NCBI GenBank assembly: GCA_001689445.1
Contig: LUJN01000003.1
Span: 62,001 to 126,000 of the forward strand
DNA length: 64,000 nt
Reading direction: 5' to 3'
DNA from: Bacteroidales bacterium M3
GTDB taxonomy: Bacteria; Bacteroidota; Bacteroidia; Bacteroidales; Muribaculaceae
The position numbers were made by a program, and so were the translations under genes. This document shows positions 37,288 to 46,065 of the stretch, piece after piece. Position 1 is the stretch's first letter; every line of letters begins with the position of its first letter. The notes under the pieces are model-generated. The model ran no database searches. It was not told where the DNA came from and was given only the letters and a program-made list of their open reading frames with translations.

Positions 37288-38430
37288 ATGAGAAAGATTT
37301 TTACGCTTTTGACGGCGGCATGTCTTGCCGCGTCAATCCCGGCGATGGCCGATGACGGCTACCGCCTTGTGTGGCAGGAGAATTTCAACGGCGACAAGCT
37401 CAACACCGAGGTGTGGAACTATGAAATCGGCACCGGTGACGGCGGATGGGGCAACGCGGAGCTGCAGTACTACACCCCCGAATGTGCCACCGTCGCCGAC
37501 GGCAGCCTGAGTATCACGGCCATCAGGGCGAGGAAAGGCGCGCAACAGTTTATATCGGCGCGCCTGACAACCAAGGACAAGATGTACTTCACCCACGGCA
37601 AGATAGAGATACGCGCATGGATGCCCAAGACGGCCAACGGTGTGTGGCCCGCGTTGTGGGGCCTGGGTCAGTCGGTCGGCAGTGTCGGCTGGCCACGCTG
37701 CTCGGAGATAGACTTTGTGGAGATGGGCAACGCCGGCGGCATCCAGGCGGGGACGCAGGACCGTTTTTTCAACGGGGCATGCCATTGGGGCTACTACAAG
37801 GATGGAGGATATCCCAACTATGCCCGCTCGGTGACGGCACCATACTCGATGCAGGATGGCTATCACCTGTTTACCATCGTGTGGGACGATGAGAAAATCT
37901 CCATGTACTATGATCTTGACCTCGACCCCAACCGTGCTCCCTACTTCGAGATGGGGCTGACGGCAGACAGCGACGACTGGGGCACAAAACGCTATTTCCA
38001 TCAGCCGATATTCCTCGTGCTCAACGTGGCTGTCGGGGGCCGCTTCACAGGCATCCTCAACCCGTCAGGAATCACGGCTCTCCCCGAGGAAGGCTCGATG
38101 ACGACCATGAAGGTCGACTATATCAAGATATACCAGAATGACGCGGCAAGCAACACGTTCTTCTCGACCAACGGCGCAGGCGAGCCGGCAGCCGCCCTTG
38201 ACAGCCCGATAGCCGAAAGGGCTTTTGACGTGTCGTATAGCGCAAGCTCACGGGCAGTGGTGACGACAGCCCCCGCCGACACCATCGCGATATACGACAC
38301 CCAGGGGCACAAGGTGGCCGAATGTCATGGCTGTAGCTCGCTGACGCTCGACGCCGTGCAGCGTGGCGTGTACATCGCCGTGGCGACAAGTGCCGCCGGC
38401 TCGGCAAGCACAAAGTTTGCTGTCAGGTAG
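37288..38430 (+). CDS. GH16 endo-beta-1,3-glucanase (laminarinase type)
   Basis: Secreted endoglucanase of 380 residues. The signal peptide ends AMA-DD near residue 21. The GH16 jelly-roll (about 25-290) shows WNYEIGTGDGGWGNAELQYYT, PALWGLG and the catalytic EIDFVEM, with E140 as nucleophile and E145 as acid/base. The ExDxxE spacing with a methionine after it fits laminarinase-type GH16. The last ~70 residues (IAIYDTQGHKVAEC... RGVYIAVATS) are a T9SS type A-like tail. It has its own promoter and lies about 17 kb from the glucan locus, which lacks a GH16, so the two may act together on beta-1,3-glucan. Confidence 0.92.
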   Translation: MRKIFTLLTAACLAASIPAMADDGYRLVWQENFNGDKLNTEVWNYEIGTGDGGWGNAELQYYTPECATVADGSLSITAIRARKGAQQFISARLTTKDKMYFTHGKIEIRAWMPKTANGVWPALWGLGQSVGSVGWPRCSEIDFVEMGNAGGIQAGTQDRFFNGACHWGYYKDGGYPNYARSVTAPYSMQDGYHLFTIVWDDEKISMYYDLDLDPNRAPYFEMGLTADSDDWGTKRYFHQPIFLVLNVAVGGRFTGILNPSGITALPEEGSMTTMKVDYIKIYQNDAASNTFFSTNGAGEPAAALDSPIAERAFDVSYSASSRAVVTTAPADTIAIYDTQGHKVAECHGCSSLTLDAVQRGVYIAVATSAAGSASTKFAVR

Positions 38431-38436
38431 CGGGCA

Positions 38437-38497
38437 TTATAGCTTCTATAGCCTCTATAGCTTTTATAGCCTCTATAGCCTTTATGGCTATGACAGA
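38437..38497 (+). repeat. 9-bp-period array after the GH16 gene
   Basis: Units TATAGCTTC, TATAGCCTC, TATAGCTTT, TATAGCCTC and TATAGCCTT with a strict 9-base period, starting about 10 bases after the stop. Confidence 0.75.
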
Positions 38498-38514
38498 TAT
38501 CATAGGCCATACAA

Positions 38515-38567
38515 GACACCGTGCCCTGCTGTCAGGCGCATTTCGCCTGACAGCAGGGCACGGTGTC
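38515..38567 (+). terminator. Perfect 24-bp hairpin after the GH16 gene
   Basis: Arms 38515-38538 and 38544-38567 pair without mismatch around a 5-base loop (core GCCCTGCTGTCAGGCG). There is no T tract. It probably ends or protects the GH16 transcript; a mobile palindrome is an alternative. Confidence 0.6.
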
Positions 38568-38628
38568 TCAAACCGATTGCCGGGCTTTCTATAGGCAATT
38601 TTTTGGGGCGGGGATGCGTTTATTGAGT

Positions 38629-39243
38629 ATGGAAATAACTAATAATGACGAAAAGCGGTGGAGGGTGCTCGGGAGCGAGTACCTGATACGGAGGCCGTGG
38701 CTGACGGCACGGCGCGACCGGGTGATGCTGCCCGACGGGCGTGTCAACGACGAGTATTATGTGCTGGAGTATCCGGACTGGATAAATGTCATCGCGCTGA
38801 CGCGGGACGGGATGATGGTGATGGAGCGGCAGTACCGCCACGGCCTTGGACGCACGTGCTATGAAATTCCGGCCGGTATAATAGAACCGGGGGAGACGCC
38901 GCTACAGGCGGCGCAGCGGGAGCTGCTTGAGGAGACGGGCTATGCAGGCGGACAGTGGGAGCAGGTGATGAGCGTGTCGCAAAATTCGAGCACGTCGACC
39001 AACCTCACTTACAGCTTTGTGGCGCGGGATGTTGAGCCTACGGGCAAACGGCACCTTGACGCGACGGAGGATATTGAAGTCCTGCTGATGTCGCCCGAGG
39101 AGGTGTACCGGCTGCTTGAAGGTGACGAAATCAAGCAGGCGTTGATGGCGGCCCCGCTGTGGAGATTTTTCTTTGAAAGTGCAAAGTCCAAAGGGCACAG
39201 TTCAGATAGTGCAAAGTTAAAAGGGCACAGTTCAGAGTTTTGA
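38629..39243 (+). CDS. NUDIX hydrolase (ADP-ribose pyrophosphatase-like)
   Basis: Hydrolyses a nucleoside diphosphate linked to another group, most likely ADP-ribose. The start is taken at MEITNNDEKRW (204 residues). The Nudix box is GIIEPGETPLQAAQRELLEETGY (about 85-107), preceded by VMERQYRHGLGRTCYEIPA, which is typical of the ADP-ribose branch. The end is odd: after FFFE the chain runs into two 10-residue repeats (SAKSKGHSSD, SAKLKGHSSE). They are encoded by a duplicated 30-bp unit of the AGTGC 3'-end family, so the original stop was probably lost. The repeat tail is unlikely to matter for catalysis. Confidence 0.88.
   Translation: MEITNNDEKRWRVLGSEYLIRRPWLTARRDRVMLPDGRVNDEYYVLEYPDWINVIALTRDGMMVMERQYRHGLGRTCYEIPAGIIEPGETPLQAAQRELLEETGYAGGQWEQVMSVSQNSSTSTNLTYSFVARDVEPTGKRHLDATEDIEVLLMSPEEVYRLLEGDEIKQALMAAPLWRFFFESAKSKGHSSDSAKLKGHSSEF
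39176..39238 (+). repeat. AGTGC-type repeat encoding the NUDIX tail
   Basis: Two copies of a 30-bp unit (AGTGCAAAGT... GGGCACAGTTCAGA) in tandem, read in frame. The sequence type matches those after the stops at 16966 and 54391. Confidence 0.75.
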
Positions 39244-39262
39244 GGGCTTGCCGGCTCAAATC

Positions 39263-39359
39263 GTAGGGACGCGGCGTGCCGCGTGGAAAAAGGAAAACGG
39301 CATCCCGGCGCGTAAAAATGACATCCGGGCAAATTCCACGCGGCACGCCGCGTCCCTAC
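39263..39359. repeat. REP-like inverted pair (BIME), core B
   Basis: Arms 39263-39287 and 39335-39359 are inverted copies. Each starts outward with GTAGGGAC and contains the palindrome ACGCGGCGTGCCGCGT. The head is the same as in core A but the palindrome is different. The centre is 47 bases and contains an inexact CATCCGG repeat. Confidence 0.85.
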
Positions 39360-39415
39360 AGGAGGCACAACGCCATCCGGCGTTGTGGGGCACATGGCAA
39401 ATTTGGACTTTGGCG

Positions 39416-39446
39416 TTTGAACTTTGGACGAATGTAAGTAATTTTG
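39416..39446 (+). promoter_or_regulatory. Promoter of the clostripain-like gene
   Basis: -33 TTTG at 39416-39419, 19-base spacer, -7 TAATTTTG at 39439-39446. The expected start point is within a few bases of the ATG at 39454, so the mRNA may be leaderless. Confidence 0.7.
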
Positions 39447-39453
39447 TGGCGTG

Positions 39454-40611
39454 ATGAAGATATTTGGTGTTTTTTTGACGATATTGGGCGCGGTGGCGTG
39501 CTGGTCGTGCAGCGACGGGGATGAGCCGTCGGTGGCGGCAGGGACACGGCGCACTGTGCTGGTGTATATGTCGGCGGCCAACAGCCTCGGGACGGGGGAG
39601 TTTGACCGCAACGACCTTGCCGAGATGCAGCAGGGGGTGGAGAGTTCGCTGCCGGCGGACTGCCGGTGGATTGTGTATCACCATGCCTACGGAGCTGACC
39701 CTGTGCTTGTGGAGCTGACGCCCCACGGCAATGACACGATAATCGCCTATTCCCCCGAGATATATTCGACCGACGGGCTGCGGCTACGGTCGGTCGCAAG
39801 AGACGTGATGAGGCTTGCCCCAGCCGACGGGTACGGCCTGGTAATGTGGAGCCACAGCACCGGATGGGAAGCACCCTACCGCCCCGCCCCGTCGTGGGAC
39901 AAGGGGCCGCGCTCATGGGGCGACGACCGTGGCACGCAGATGGATATCCCCGCGCTCGCGGACGCGCTCACGGAGCTGAAGCCGGAGTTTATCTACTTTG
40001 ACTGTTGCTATATGGCGTCGGTGGAGGTGGCCTATGAGCTGCGGGATGTCACGGCGCATATCGTGGCATCGCCTACGGAGGTTCCGGCTGACGGAATGCC
40101 TTATGAGCTGAATGTCGGGGCACTGTGTGAGCCTGTAGCCAATCTTGAAGGGGCGGCAATGAACACTTATCAATATTATGCCAGGCAGGCGTCGCCATCG
40201 GCGCGGTCGTGCGCGATGACGGTCATCGACACGGCACCGCTGACGCGGCTCGCGACAGTGACGCGGGCGATATATGCCCGATATGGCACTGAAGCCGAGG
40301 GGTACACCCGCCAACGGCTCGACCGCGACCGCGAACAGCGGTTCTGGGACTTTGCCGACCATGTGAGGGCACTTTGCGCCGACGACGAGGAGTTGACGGA
40401 AGAATTTGAGGAGGCATTTGCGGCCGCCGTACCCCTCCACAGGCACACGCCCCGGATGTGGAACATGTGGGGCCTCGACCGCTCCACGGGGCTGTCGGGA
40501 TACATCTACCCCAATGAAGGCGGCGATCCCACCTACCGGGGATATAACGGCCTGCAATGGTGGCGCGATGTCGTGGCCCCCGTCGTGACCGGAGCGGCAA
40601 ACGCCGACTGA
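39454..40611 (+). CDS. Clostripain-like (C11) cysteine peptidase, lipoprotein
   Basis: Extracytoplasmic cysteine peptidase of the C11 family (385 residues from MKIFGVF; a GTG three bases earlier is possible). The N-terminus is a lipoprotein-type signal with C16 or C19 as candidate lipid site. The family pattern follows: TVLVYMSAANSLG, GLVMWSHSTGW with catalytic H134, and EFIYFDCCYMASVEVAYEL with catalytic cysteine C185. C-terminal motifs are poorly conserved, as usual. Family members cleave after basic residues and often need self-processing. A MITE begins five bases after the stop. Confidence 0.9.
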   Translation: MKIFGVFLTILGAVACWSCSDGDEPSVAAGTRRTVLVYMSAANSLGTGEFDRNDLAEMQQGVESSLPADCRWIVYHHAYGADPVLVELTPHGNDTIIAYSPEIYSTDGLRLRSVARDVMRLAPADGYGLVMWSHSTGWEAPYRPAPSWDKGPRSWGDDRGTQMDIPALADALTELKPEFIYFDCCYMASVEVAYELRDVTAHIVASPTEVPADGMPYELNVGALCEPVANLEGAAMNTYQYYARQASPSARSCAMTVIDTAPLTRLATVTRAIYARYGTEAEGYTRQRLDRDREQRFWDFADHVRALCADDEELTEEFEEAFAAAVPLHRHTPRMWNMWGLDRSTGLSGYIYPNEGGDPTYRGYNGLQWWRDVVAPVVTGAANAD

Positions 40612-40615
40612 CAGA

Positions 40616-40813
40616 TAAGTGTCTATTCAAAATTAAACGATATATTAACTTATGTGGCCTGAAACAAAATCTTTTATAATCTCTGCGGCTTTATTTTGGT
40701 GAAAATCAATTCTTTCATCGGTCGTTTATAATTATAAACTTCCTCTTCAAGAATCAATTTTCCCTCAAAATAAATCTCGCATATAGTATAAATTAATTTT
40801 GAATAGCCACTTA
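40616..40813. mobile_element. MITE-like element, copy 1 (~198 bp)
   Basis: Non-coding AT-rich element with ~20-bp terminal inverted repeats (TAAGTGTCTATTCAAAATTA at the left; right end the complement with one change) and TA at both edges. Copy 2 at 55162-55361 is about 95% identical by eye. No transposase is encoded. Its right end carries TAATTTTG at 40794-40801 reading outward toward mscS. Confidence 0.8.
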
Positions 40814-40865
40814 AAACCAAAACACGACAACATACGTTGACAAAAAAACAGACACCCTCTTATAT

Positions 40866-42026
40866 ATGATATTGCAGCTATTACAATTTGCCCTGACCTC
40901 CGCGCCGACAGTCGACACCGACTCTATAGCGGCGGCACGCGAGGCCAAGCTAAAGGCATTGGAGTCGATGCCGCTCGAAGACCTGTTTAACTCGGCCGTG
41001 AACGGGATGGTGAAATTTGCCATCAACCTGGCTATAGCCATCGTGGTGTTCTACGCGGGCAAGTTCATCATCAAGAAACTCTACCACTTCACGCTCGGCG
41101 TGTTTGTCAGGCGCAAGGTCGACCGGTCGCTGACGACGTTTATCCTCAGCATGATACGCATTGTGCTGTTCTTTATCCTCATCGTCACGGTGATAGGCAT
41201 CCTCGGCATCGAGACCAGCTCGTTCCTCGCCATATTTGCCTCGGCCGGCGTCGCCATCGGTATGGCGTTGAGCGGCACGTTGCAAAACTTTGCCGGCGGC
41301 GTGCTGATACTGCTCCTGAAGCCCTACAAGATAGGCGACTACATCGAGGCGCAGGGGTATGCCGGGACGGTGAAGGAGATACAGATATTCCACACCATCA
41401 TTACCACCCCCGACAACCAGTCGATAATCATCCCCAACGGCGGACTGTCGACCGGGAGCATCAACAATTACTCCCGCGAGGACTACCGCCGCGTCGACTG
41501 GACCGTGTCGATAGCCTACGGCAACAGCTTTGACACAGCCCGCAAGGCTTTGCTCGACATACTGCTGTCGGACCCCCGCGTAGTGAAGCAGTATATCGAG
41601 GATGACCGCTCGGACTATGCCCGTGCCGAGGCCGAGGAGAAAAAAGAAGAGGCCGAGGAGGACGTGATAGAGACGGCTTTGAGCAAGAAGCCGTGGTGGA
41701 AGCGCATCTTCCACCACCCCACCAACGTCAAGGAGGCCATATCCAAGTGGGAGGATGCGCGGCAGGCGAGCATCATCGCCCACCTTGGGCGCACCGACTG
41801 CACGCCCAAGGTCGTGCTCGGGGAGCTTGCCGACAGCAGCGTCAACGTCATAGCCCGCGCATGGACCCGCTCGGAGAACTACTGGGGGCTGAAATATGAC
41901 ATCACCGAGCGCATCTACAACGAGCTGCCCAAGGCCGGCATCGACTTCCCGTTCCCGCAGATGGACGTGCACCTGAGCCATATCCCGACGAGCGGCTCCG
42001 ATACGGGAGACAGAACCCAAAGCTGA
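40866..42026 (+). CDS. Small-conductance mechanosensitive channel (MscS family)
   Basis: Inner-membrane tension-gated channel that releases solutes on osmotic downshift. The 386-residue protein has three predicted spans (about 48-66, 88-108, 115-145). The pore helix and beta domain read GVAIGMALSGTLQNFAGGVLILLLKPYKIGDYIEAQGYAGTVKEI, then IIPNG, typical of MscS. The cytoplasmic part has an extra charged segment (about 243-305: AEAEEKKEEAEEDVIETALSKK... ) that ordinary MscS lacks. The element at 40616-40813 ends 52 bases before the ATG and may provide the promoter. Confidence 0.92.
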   Translation: MILQLLQFALTSAPTVDTDSIAAAREAKLKALESMPLEDLFNSAVNGMVKFAINLAIAIVVFYAGKFIIKKLYHFTLGVFVRRKVDRSLTTFILSMIRIVLFFILIVTVIGILGIETSSFLAIFASAGVAIGMALSGTLQNFAGGVLILLLKPYKIGDYIEAQGYAGTVKEIQIFHTIITTPDNQSIIIPNGGLSTGSINNYSREDYRRVDWTVSIAYGNSFDTARKALLDILLSDPRVVKQYIEDDRSDYARAEAEEKKEEAEEDVIETALSKKPWWKRIFHHPTNVKEAISKWEDARQASIIAHLGRTDCTPKVVLGELADSSVNVIARAWTRSENYWGLKYDITERIYNELPKAGIDFPFPQMDVHLSHIPTSGSDTGDRTQS

Positions 42027-42077
42027 CTTTTTATATAAATATCCTTAACGCGAGGCGAGGTATTGAAAAAGAATGGT

Positions 42078-42085
42078 TATATTTG
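42078..42085 (+). promoter_or_regulatory. -7 box for recJ-recQ with long leader
   Basis: TATATTTG, 232 bases before the recJ ATG. The leader region 42092-42317 holds a small GGCACG/CGTGCC hairpin (42112-42130) and a possible four-codon reading frame. No known riboswitch was recognised. Confidence 0.55.
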
Positions 42086-42317
42086 TGTGACTTATATTCC
42101 GAGGCCACAGGGCACGTCGTGTGCGTGCCGGGGCAGATACTTGTCATAGCATGAAAAGCGCCTGAAAACAGCAGCCTCCCCATATATATGTCAGGGCTTA
42201 TCCATTTCTCCTCGACTATACATGGAAGCCGTCGCCATCTCTCTCCACCACCCGCTCCGAGGACACATCAGCGACCGCCGGGGCTGCGAGACCAGATTAA
42301 AATAAAAAACAACATAA

Positions 42318-44045
42318 ATGATAAGTAAATGGAATTACTTACCCCTTACTACAGAAGAGCAAAAATTAGAGACGCAGTTGGCCAAGGCGTTTGCCTCCTG
42401 CCCTCCGATTAGCGAGCTGCTGGTACAGCGCGGCATAACCTCCATAGAGGAGGCGGAAAAATTTTTCCACCCCTCGCTGAAGGATATGCACGACCCGTTC
42501 CTCATGCCCGACATGGACAAAGCTGTAAACAGGCTTAACAAAGCTATGGGGTCAAAGGAGAAGATAATGGTCTACGGAGACTATGACGTGGACGGCACCA
42601 CGGCGGTGGCGCTCGTGTACAAGTACCTCCAGAACTACTACTCCAACATCGAATACTACATCCCGACACGCTACGATGAGGGCTACGGGATCTCAAAGCG
42701 CAGCATCGACTACGCCGCCTCGATAGGGGTGAAGCTCATCATCATACTCGACTGCGGCATCAAGGCTATCGAGGAGATACGCTATGCCAAGTCGCTCGGC
42801 ATCGACTTCATCATCTGCGACCACCATGTGCCCGACGATGAGCTGCCCGAGGCCGTTGCGATACTCAACCCGAAGCTCGAGGGGAGCGCCTACCCGTGCA
42901 GCCACCTGTCGGGTTGCGGGGTTGGATACAAATTCATGCAGGCATTCGCCATATCCAACGGCATCACCGGCAACGAGCTGGAGTCGCTGCTCGACCTTGT
43001 GGCGGTCAGCATCGCCGCCGACATCGTGCCGATGGTCGACGAGAACCGCATCATGGCCTACCTCGGACTGAAACGGCTCAACTCCAACCCCAACATGGGG
43101 CTGCGCGCCATCATCAAGATATGCGGGCTTAGCAACCGGGAAATCACCATCTCGGACGTCATCTTCAAGATTGGGCCGCGCATCAACGCCTCGGGGCGTA
43201 TGCAGAGCGGCCGCGAGGCGGTGGAACTGCTGGTGTCGCGCGACTTCTTCGACGCCCTCGCCAAGGCACGCGACATCGACCAGTACAACCAGGACCGCAA
43301 GGAACTCGACAAACGCATCACCGAGGAGGCCAACGCCATCCTCGACGCACGCGGGGAGATGGACTCGGACAAGAAGTCGATAGTCATCTACAACAAGGAC
43401 TGGCACAAGGGGATAATAGGCATCGTGGCCTCGCGCCTCACCGAACTGTACTACAAGCCGTCGGTGGTGCTCACCCTTTCCAACGGGCTTGCCACCGGGT
43501 CGTCGCGATCGGTGCAGGGGTTTGACATCTACAAGGCTGTCGACTCGGCACGCGACCTGTTGGAGAACTTCGGCGGCCACACGTATGCCGTCGGCCTGTC
43601 GCTCAAGGAGGAGAATATCCCGGAGTTCACACGCCGATTTGAGGAGTATGTCGCCGCCAACATCCTGCCGTCGCAACTCACGCCGCTGCTCGATATCGAC
43701 GCGCTGCTGACATTCGCCGAAATCACGCCCGAGTTTATCTCGACTCTGCGGCGGTTCAACCCGTTCGGTCCGGGCAACACCAAGCCCGTGTTCTGCACAC
43801 GCAGCGTCTACGACTTCGGCACGAGCAAGCTCGTGGGGCGCAATCTCGAGCATATCAAGCTGGAGCTTGTCGACAACACGTCGGGACGCGTGCTCAACGG
43901 CATAGCGTTCAACGCCGCCCAATATTTCCCCCACATCCACGATCGCAAGCCGTTTGACATCTGCTATACGATAGAGGACAACAAGCACCAGAGTTCCCCT
44001 ACGGCGATACAGCTGCAAGTGAAGGAAATCCACCTGCCGCGATAG
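42318..44045 (+). CDS. recJ: Single-stranded-DNA-specific exonuclease RecJ
   Basis: 5'-3' single-strand exonuclease used in recombination and mismatch repair. The 575-residue protein shows the DHH phosphoesterase motifs: KIMVYGDYDVDGTTAVAL (I), IILDCG (II), FIICDHHVPDDELP (III), and the DHHA1 region with KGIIGIVASRLTELYYKPSVVLT and SSRSVQGFDIYKAV. An OB-like C-terminal region ends the protein. It is followed by recQ 39 bases downstream, a sensible pair since RecJ and RecQ act together at broken or stalled forks. Confidence 0.96.
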   Translation: MISKWNYLPLTTEEQKLETQLAKAFASCPPISELLVQRGITSIEEAEKFFHPSLKDMHDPFLMPDMDKAVNRLNKAMGSKEKIMVYGDYDVDGTTAVALVYKYLQNYYSNIEYYIPTRYDEGYGISKRSIDYAASIGVKLIIILDCGIKAIEEIRYAKSLGIDFIICDHHVPDDELPEAVAILNPKLEGSAYPCSHLSGCGVGYKFMQAFAISNGITGNELESLLDLVAVSIAADIVPMVDENRIMAYLGLKRLNSNPNMGLRAIIKICGLSNREITISDVIFKIGPRINASGRMQSGREAVELLVSRDFFDALAKARDIDQYNQDRKELDKRITEEANAILDARGEMDSDKKSIVIYNKDWHKGIIGIVASRLTELYYKPSVVLTLSNGLATGSSRSVQGFDIYKAVDSARDLLENFGGHTYAVGLSLKEENIPEFTRRFEEYVAANILPSQLTPLLDIDALLTFAEITPEFISTLRRFNPFGPGNTKPVFCTRSVYDFGTSKLVGRNLEHIKLELVDNTSGRVLNGIAFNAAQYFPHIHDRKPFDICYTIEDNKHQSSPTAIQLQVKEIHLPR

Positions 44046-44084
44046 GCCGCTACATGCTGCCGCAACGATAAAATCCCCTGCGAG

Positions 44085-45986
44085 ATGGAGGTCGATATAC
44101 ATGCCATACTGTCGGAATACTGGGGCTATAGCTCGTTCCGGCCCATGCAGGAGGAGATTATCCGCTCGGTGCTCGACGGGCGCGACACGCTCGGGCTGCT
44201 GCCCACCGGCGGCGGCAAGAGCATCACGTTCCAGGTGCCGGCCATCGCGCTCGACGGCGTGACGATTGTGGTCACGCCGCTAATCTCGCTGATGAAAGAC
44301 CAGGTAGACAACCTGCGGGAGCGCGGCATAAAGGCGGTGTACCTCCATGCGGGGCTGACCCGCGCCGAGCACCGCCTCGCACTCGACCGATGCCGATACG
44401 GGCACGTCAAGCTGCTGTATGTGTCACCCGAGAAACTACAGTCGCCGCGTTTTCTCGACGAGCTGCGCGACGTGACCGTGAGCCTCATCGTTGTCGACGA
44501 GGCCCACTGCATCTCCCAGTGGGGGTATGACTTCCGGCCGTCCTACCTGAAAATAAACGACCTGCGCAAACGCGTGCCCGATGTCCCCGTGCTCGCCCTC
44601 ACCGCCTCGGCGACACCCGAGGTGGTGGACGACATCATGGCGCGGCTCGGATTTCGCGAGCACAACCTGTATGCACGCAGCTTTGCCCGCGACAACCTTA
44701 GCTATATCGTGCGCAATGGCGACGACAAGGAGCGGCAACTGCTGCGCGTGCTCAACGGCACGGCGGGGACGGCCATCGTCTACGTGCGCTCGCGGCGTCG
44801 AACACGCGAGACAGCCGAATGGCTTGTGCGCGAGGGGGTGAGCGCGGAGTTCTACCACGCAGGGCTAAGCCCCGAGGAGAAAGAGGAGCGGCAAAACCGC
44901 TGGAAAAGCGGGGAGACCCGCGTCATTGTCGCCACCAACGCCTTCGGCATGGGCATCGACAAGCCCGACGTCAGGGCGGTGGTGCATCTCGACACCCCTT
45001 CATCGCTTGAAGAGTACTATCAGGAGGCGGGACGTGCGGGGCGCGACGGGCTGCCGGCCTATGCCGTGCTGCTGGCATCGCGGGTCGACAAAGGGAGGCT
45101 CACGCGCCTCATCTCCGAGCGGTTTCCCGACAAGGAGTATTGCCGACGTGTCTACGAGCTTGCCGGCAACTTTGCCGGGGTGGCGGTCGGAGCGGGCTTT
45201 AATCAGGTGTATGAGTTCAACTTCGCGCTGTTCTGCAAGCGGTTTGACCTGCGTCCCGTGCAGGCCGACAGTGCTTTGCGTCTGCTGACCGCCGCCGGAT
45301 ATGTGGAATTTATCGAGGAACTCTCCACGCAGTCGCGCGTCATGATGTTGCTCACCAAGCAGGAACTTTACGGCGTGAAGCTTGACGGGGACACCGACAG
45401 GGTGTTCCAGCTCATACTGCGCACCTACACAGGGCTGTTTGCCGACTACGTGTACATCAACGAGGGGGTCATAGCCCGGCACACCGAGCTGTCGGAGCAG
45501 GCGGTCTATGAGGCGTTGCTCGCCCTCAACCGTATGCACGTGCTGCATTACGTGCCGCGCAAGTCGACGCCCTACCTCTATTACCCCACCTCGCGCGAGC
45601 TTCCGCGCTACATCACATTCCCGCGTGCCGTGTACGAGGATATGCGGCAGCGGCTCGAACAGCGCGTAGAGGCCATGAAACGATTTGCCTTTGACAGCGG
45701 GGAGTGCCGCGTCAACACGATGCTCCGCTACTTTGGCGAGACCCCGGCAGAGCCGTGCGGCAAATGCGACGTATGCCGCTCACGCCGGCAACTCGCCCCG
45801 CGCCCGTCGGCGAGCGCCCCCACCCTACGCGACAGCATCATCTACATGCTCTCACAACAACCCCGCACCCTGCACTATCTCACCTCCAACGCCGCAGCCC
45901 CCGAAGGAGAGGTCATCGAGACCATGCGCCACCTCCTTGATGACGGCACCGCCGCCACCGACGGTATCGCTTTCAGGCTGGGATAG
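44085..45986 (+). CDS. recQ: ATP-dependent DNA helicase RecQ
   Basis: 3'-5' DNA helicase. The helicase core (about 1-330) has GLLPTGGGKSITFQVPA (Walker A), TPLISLMKDQVDNL, VVDEAHCISQWGYDFRPSYL and the GRAGRDG box. A RecQ C-terminal zinc/winged-helix region follows, with the cysteines GECRVNTMLRYFGETPAEPCGKCDVC near 545-570. There is no HRDC domain of normal form; the last ~60 residues are short and basic. Length 633 fits the shorter RecQ form common in Bacteroidetes. Probably co-transcribed with recJ; its stop is followed at once by a 9-bp array. Confidence 0.95.
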   Translation: MEVDIHAILSEYWGYSSFRPMQEEIIRSVLDGRDTLGLLPTGGGKSITFQVPAIALDGVTIVVTPLISLMKDQVDNLRERGIKAVYLHAGLTRAEHRLALDRCRYGHVKLLYVSPEKLQSPRFLDELRDVTVSLIVVDEAHCISQWGYDFRPSYLKINDLRKRVPDVPVLALTASATPEVVDDIMARLGFREHNLYARSFARDNLSYIVRNGDDKERQLLRVLNGTAGTAIVYVRSRRRTRETAEWLVREGVSAEFYHAGLSPEEKEERQNRWKSGETRVIVATNAFGMGIDKPDVRAVVHLDTPSSLEEYYQEAGRAGRDGLPAYAVLLASRVDKGRLTRLISERFPDKEYCRRVYELAGNFAGVAVGAGFNQVYEFNFALFCKRFDLRPVQADSALRLLTAAGYVEFIEELSTQSRVMMLLTKQELYGVKLDGDTDRVFQLILRTYTGLFADYVYINEGVIARHTELSEQAVYEALLALNRMHVLHYVPRKSTPYLYYPTSRELPRYITFPRAVYEDMRQRLEQRVEAMKRFAFDSGECRVNTMLRYFGETPAEPCGKCDVCRSRRQLAPRPSASAPTLRDSIIYMLSQQPRTLHYLTSNAAAPEGEVIETMRHLLDDGTAATDGIAFRLG

Positions 45987-46024
45987 ATAGGGCTAATAGG
46001 TCAAATAGGGCTAATAGGGCTGAT
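45986..46024 (+). repeat. 9-bp-period array after recQ
   Basis: Units ATAGGGCTA, ATAGGTCAA, ATAGGGCTA and ATAGGGCTG with a strict 9-base period, beginning within a few bases of the stop. It lies between the convergent recQ and acyltransferase genes. Confidence 0.75.
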
Positions 46025-46065
46025 ATGACGGCACTATCATGGCTCCGCACCATTGCGTATGTGGC

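Noticed and set aside
42693..44102. 469-codon open frame antisense to recJ
   Set aside because: It is the opposite-strand image of the well-conserved recJ, low in recognisable motifs, and results from high GC at third positions.
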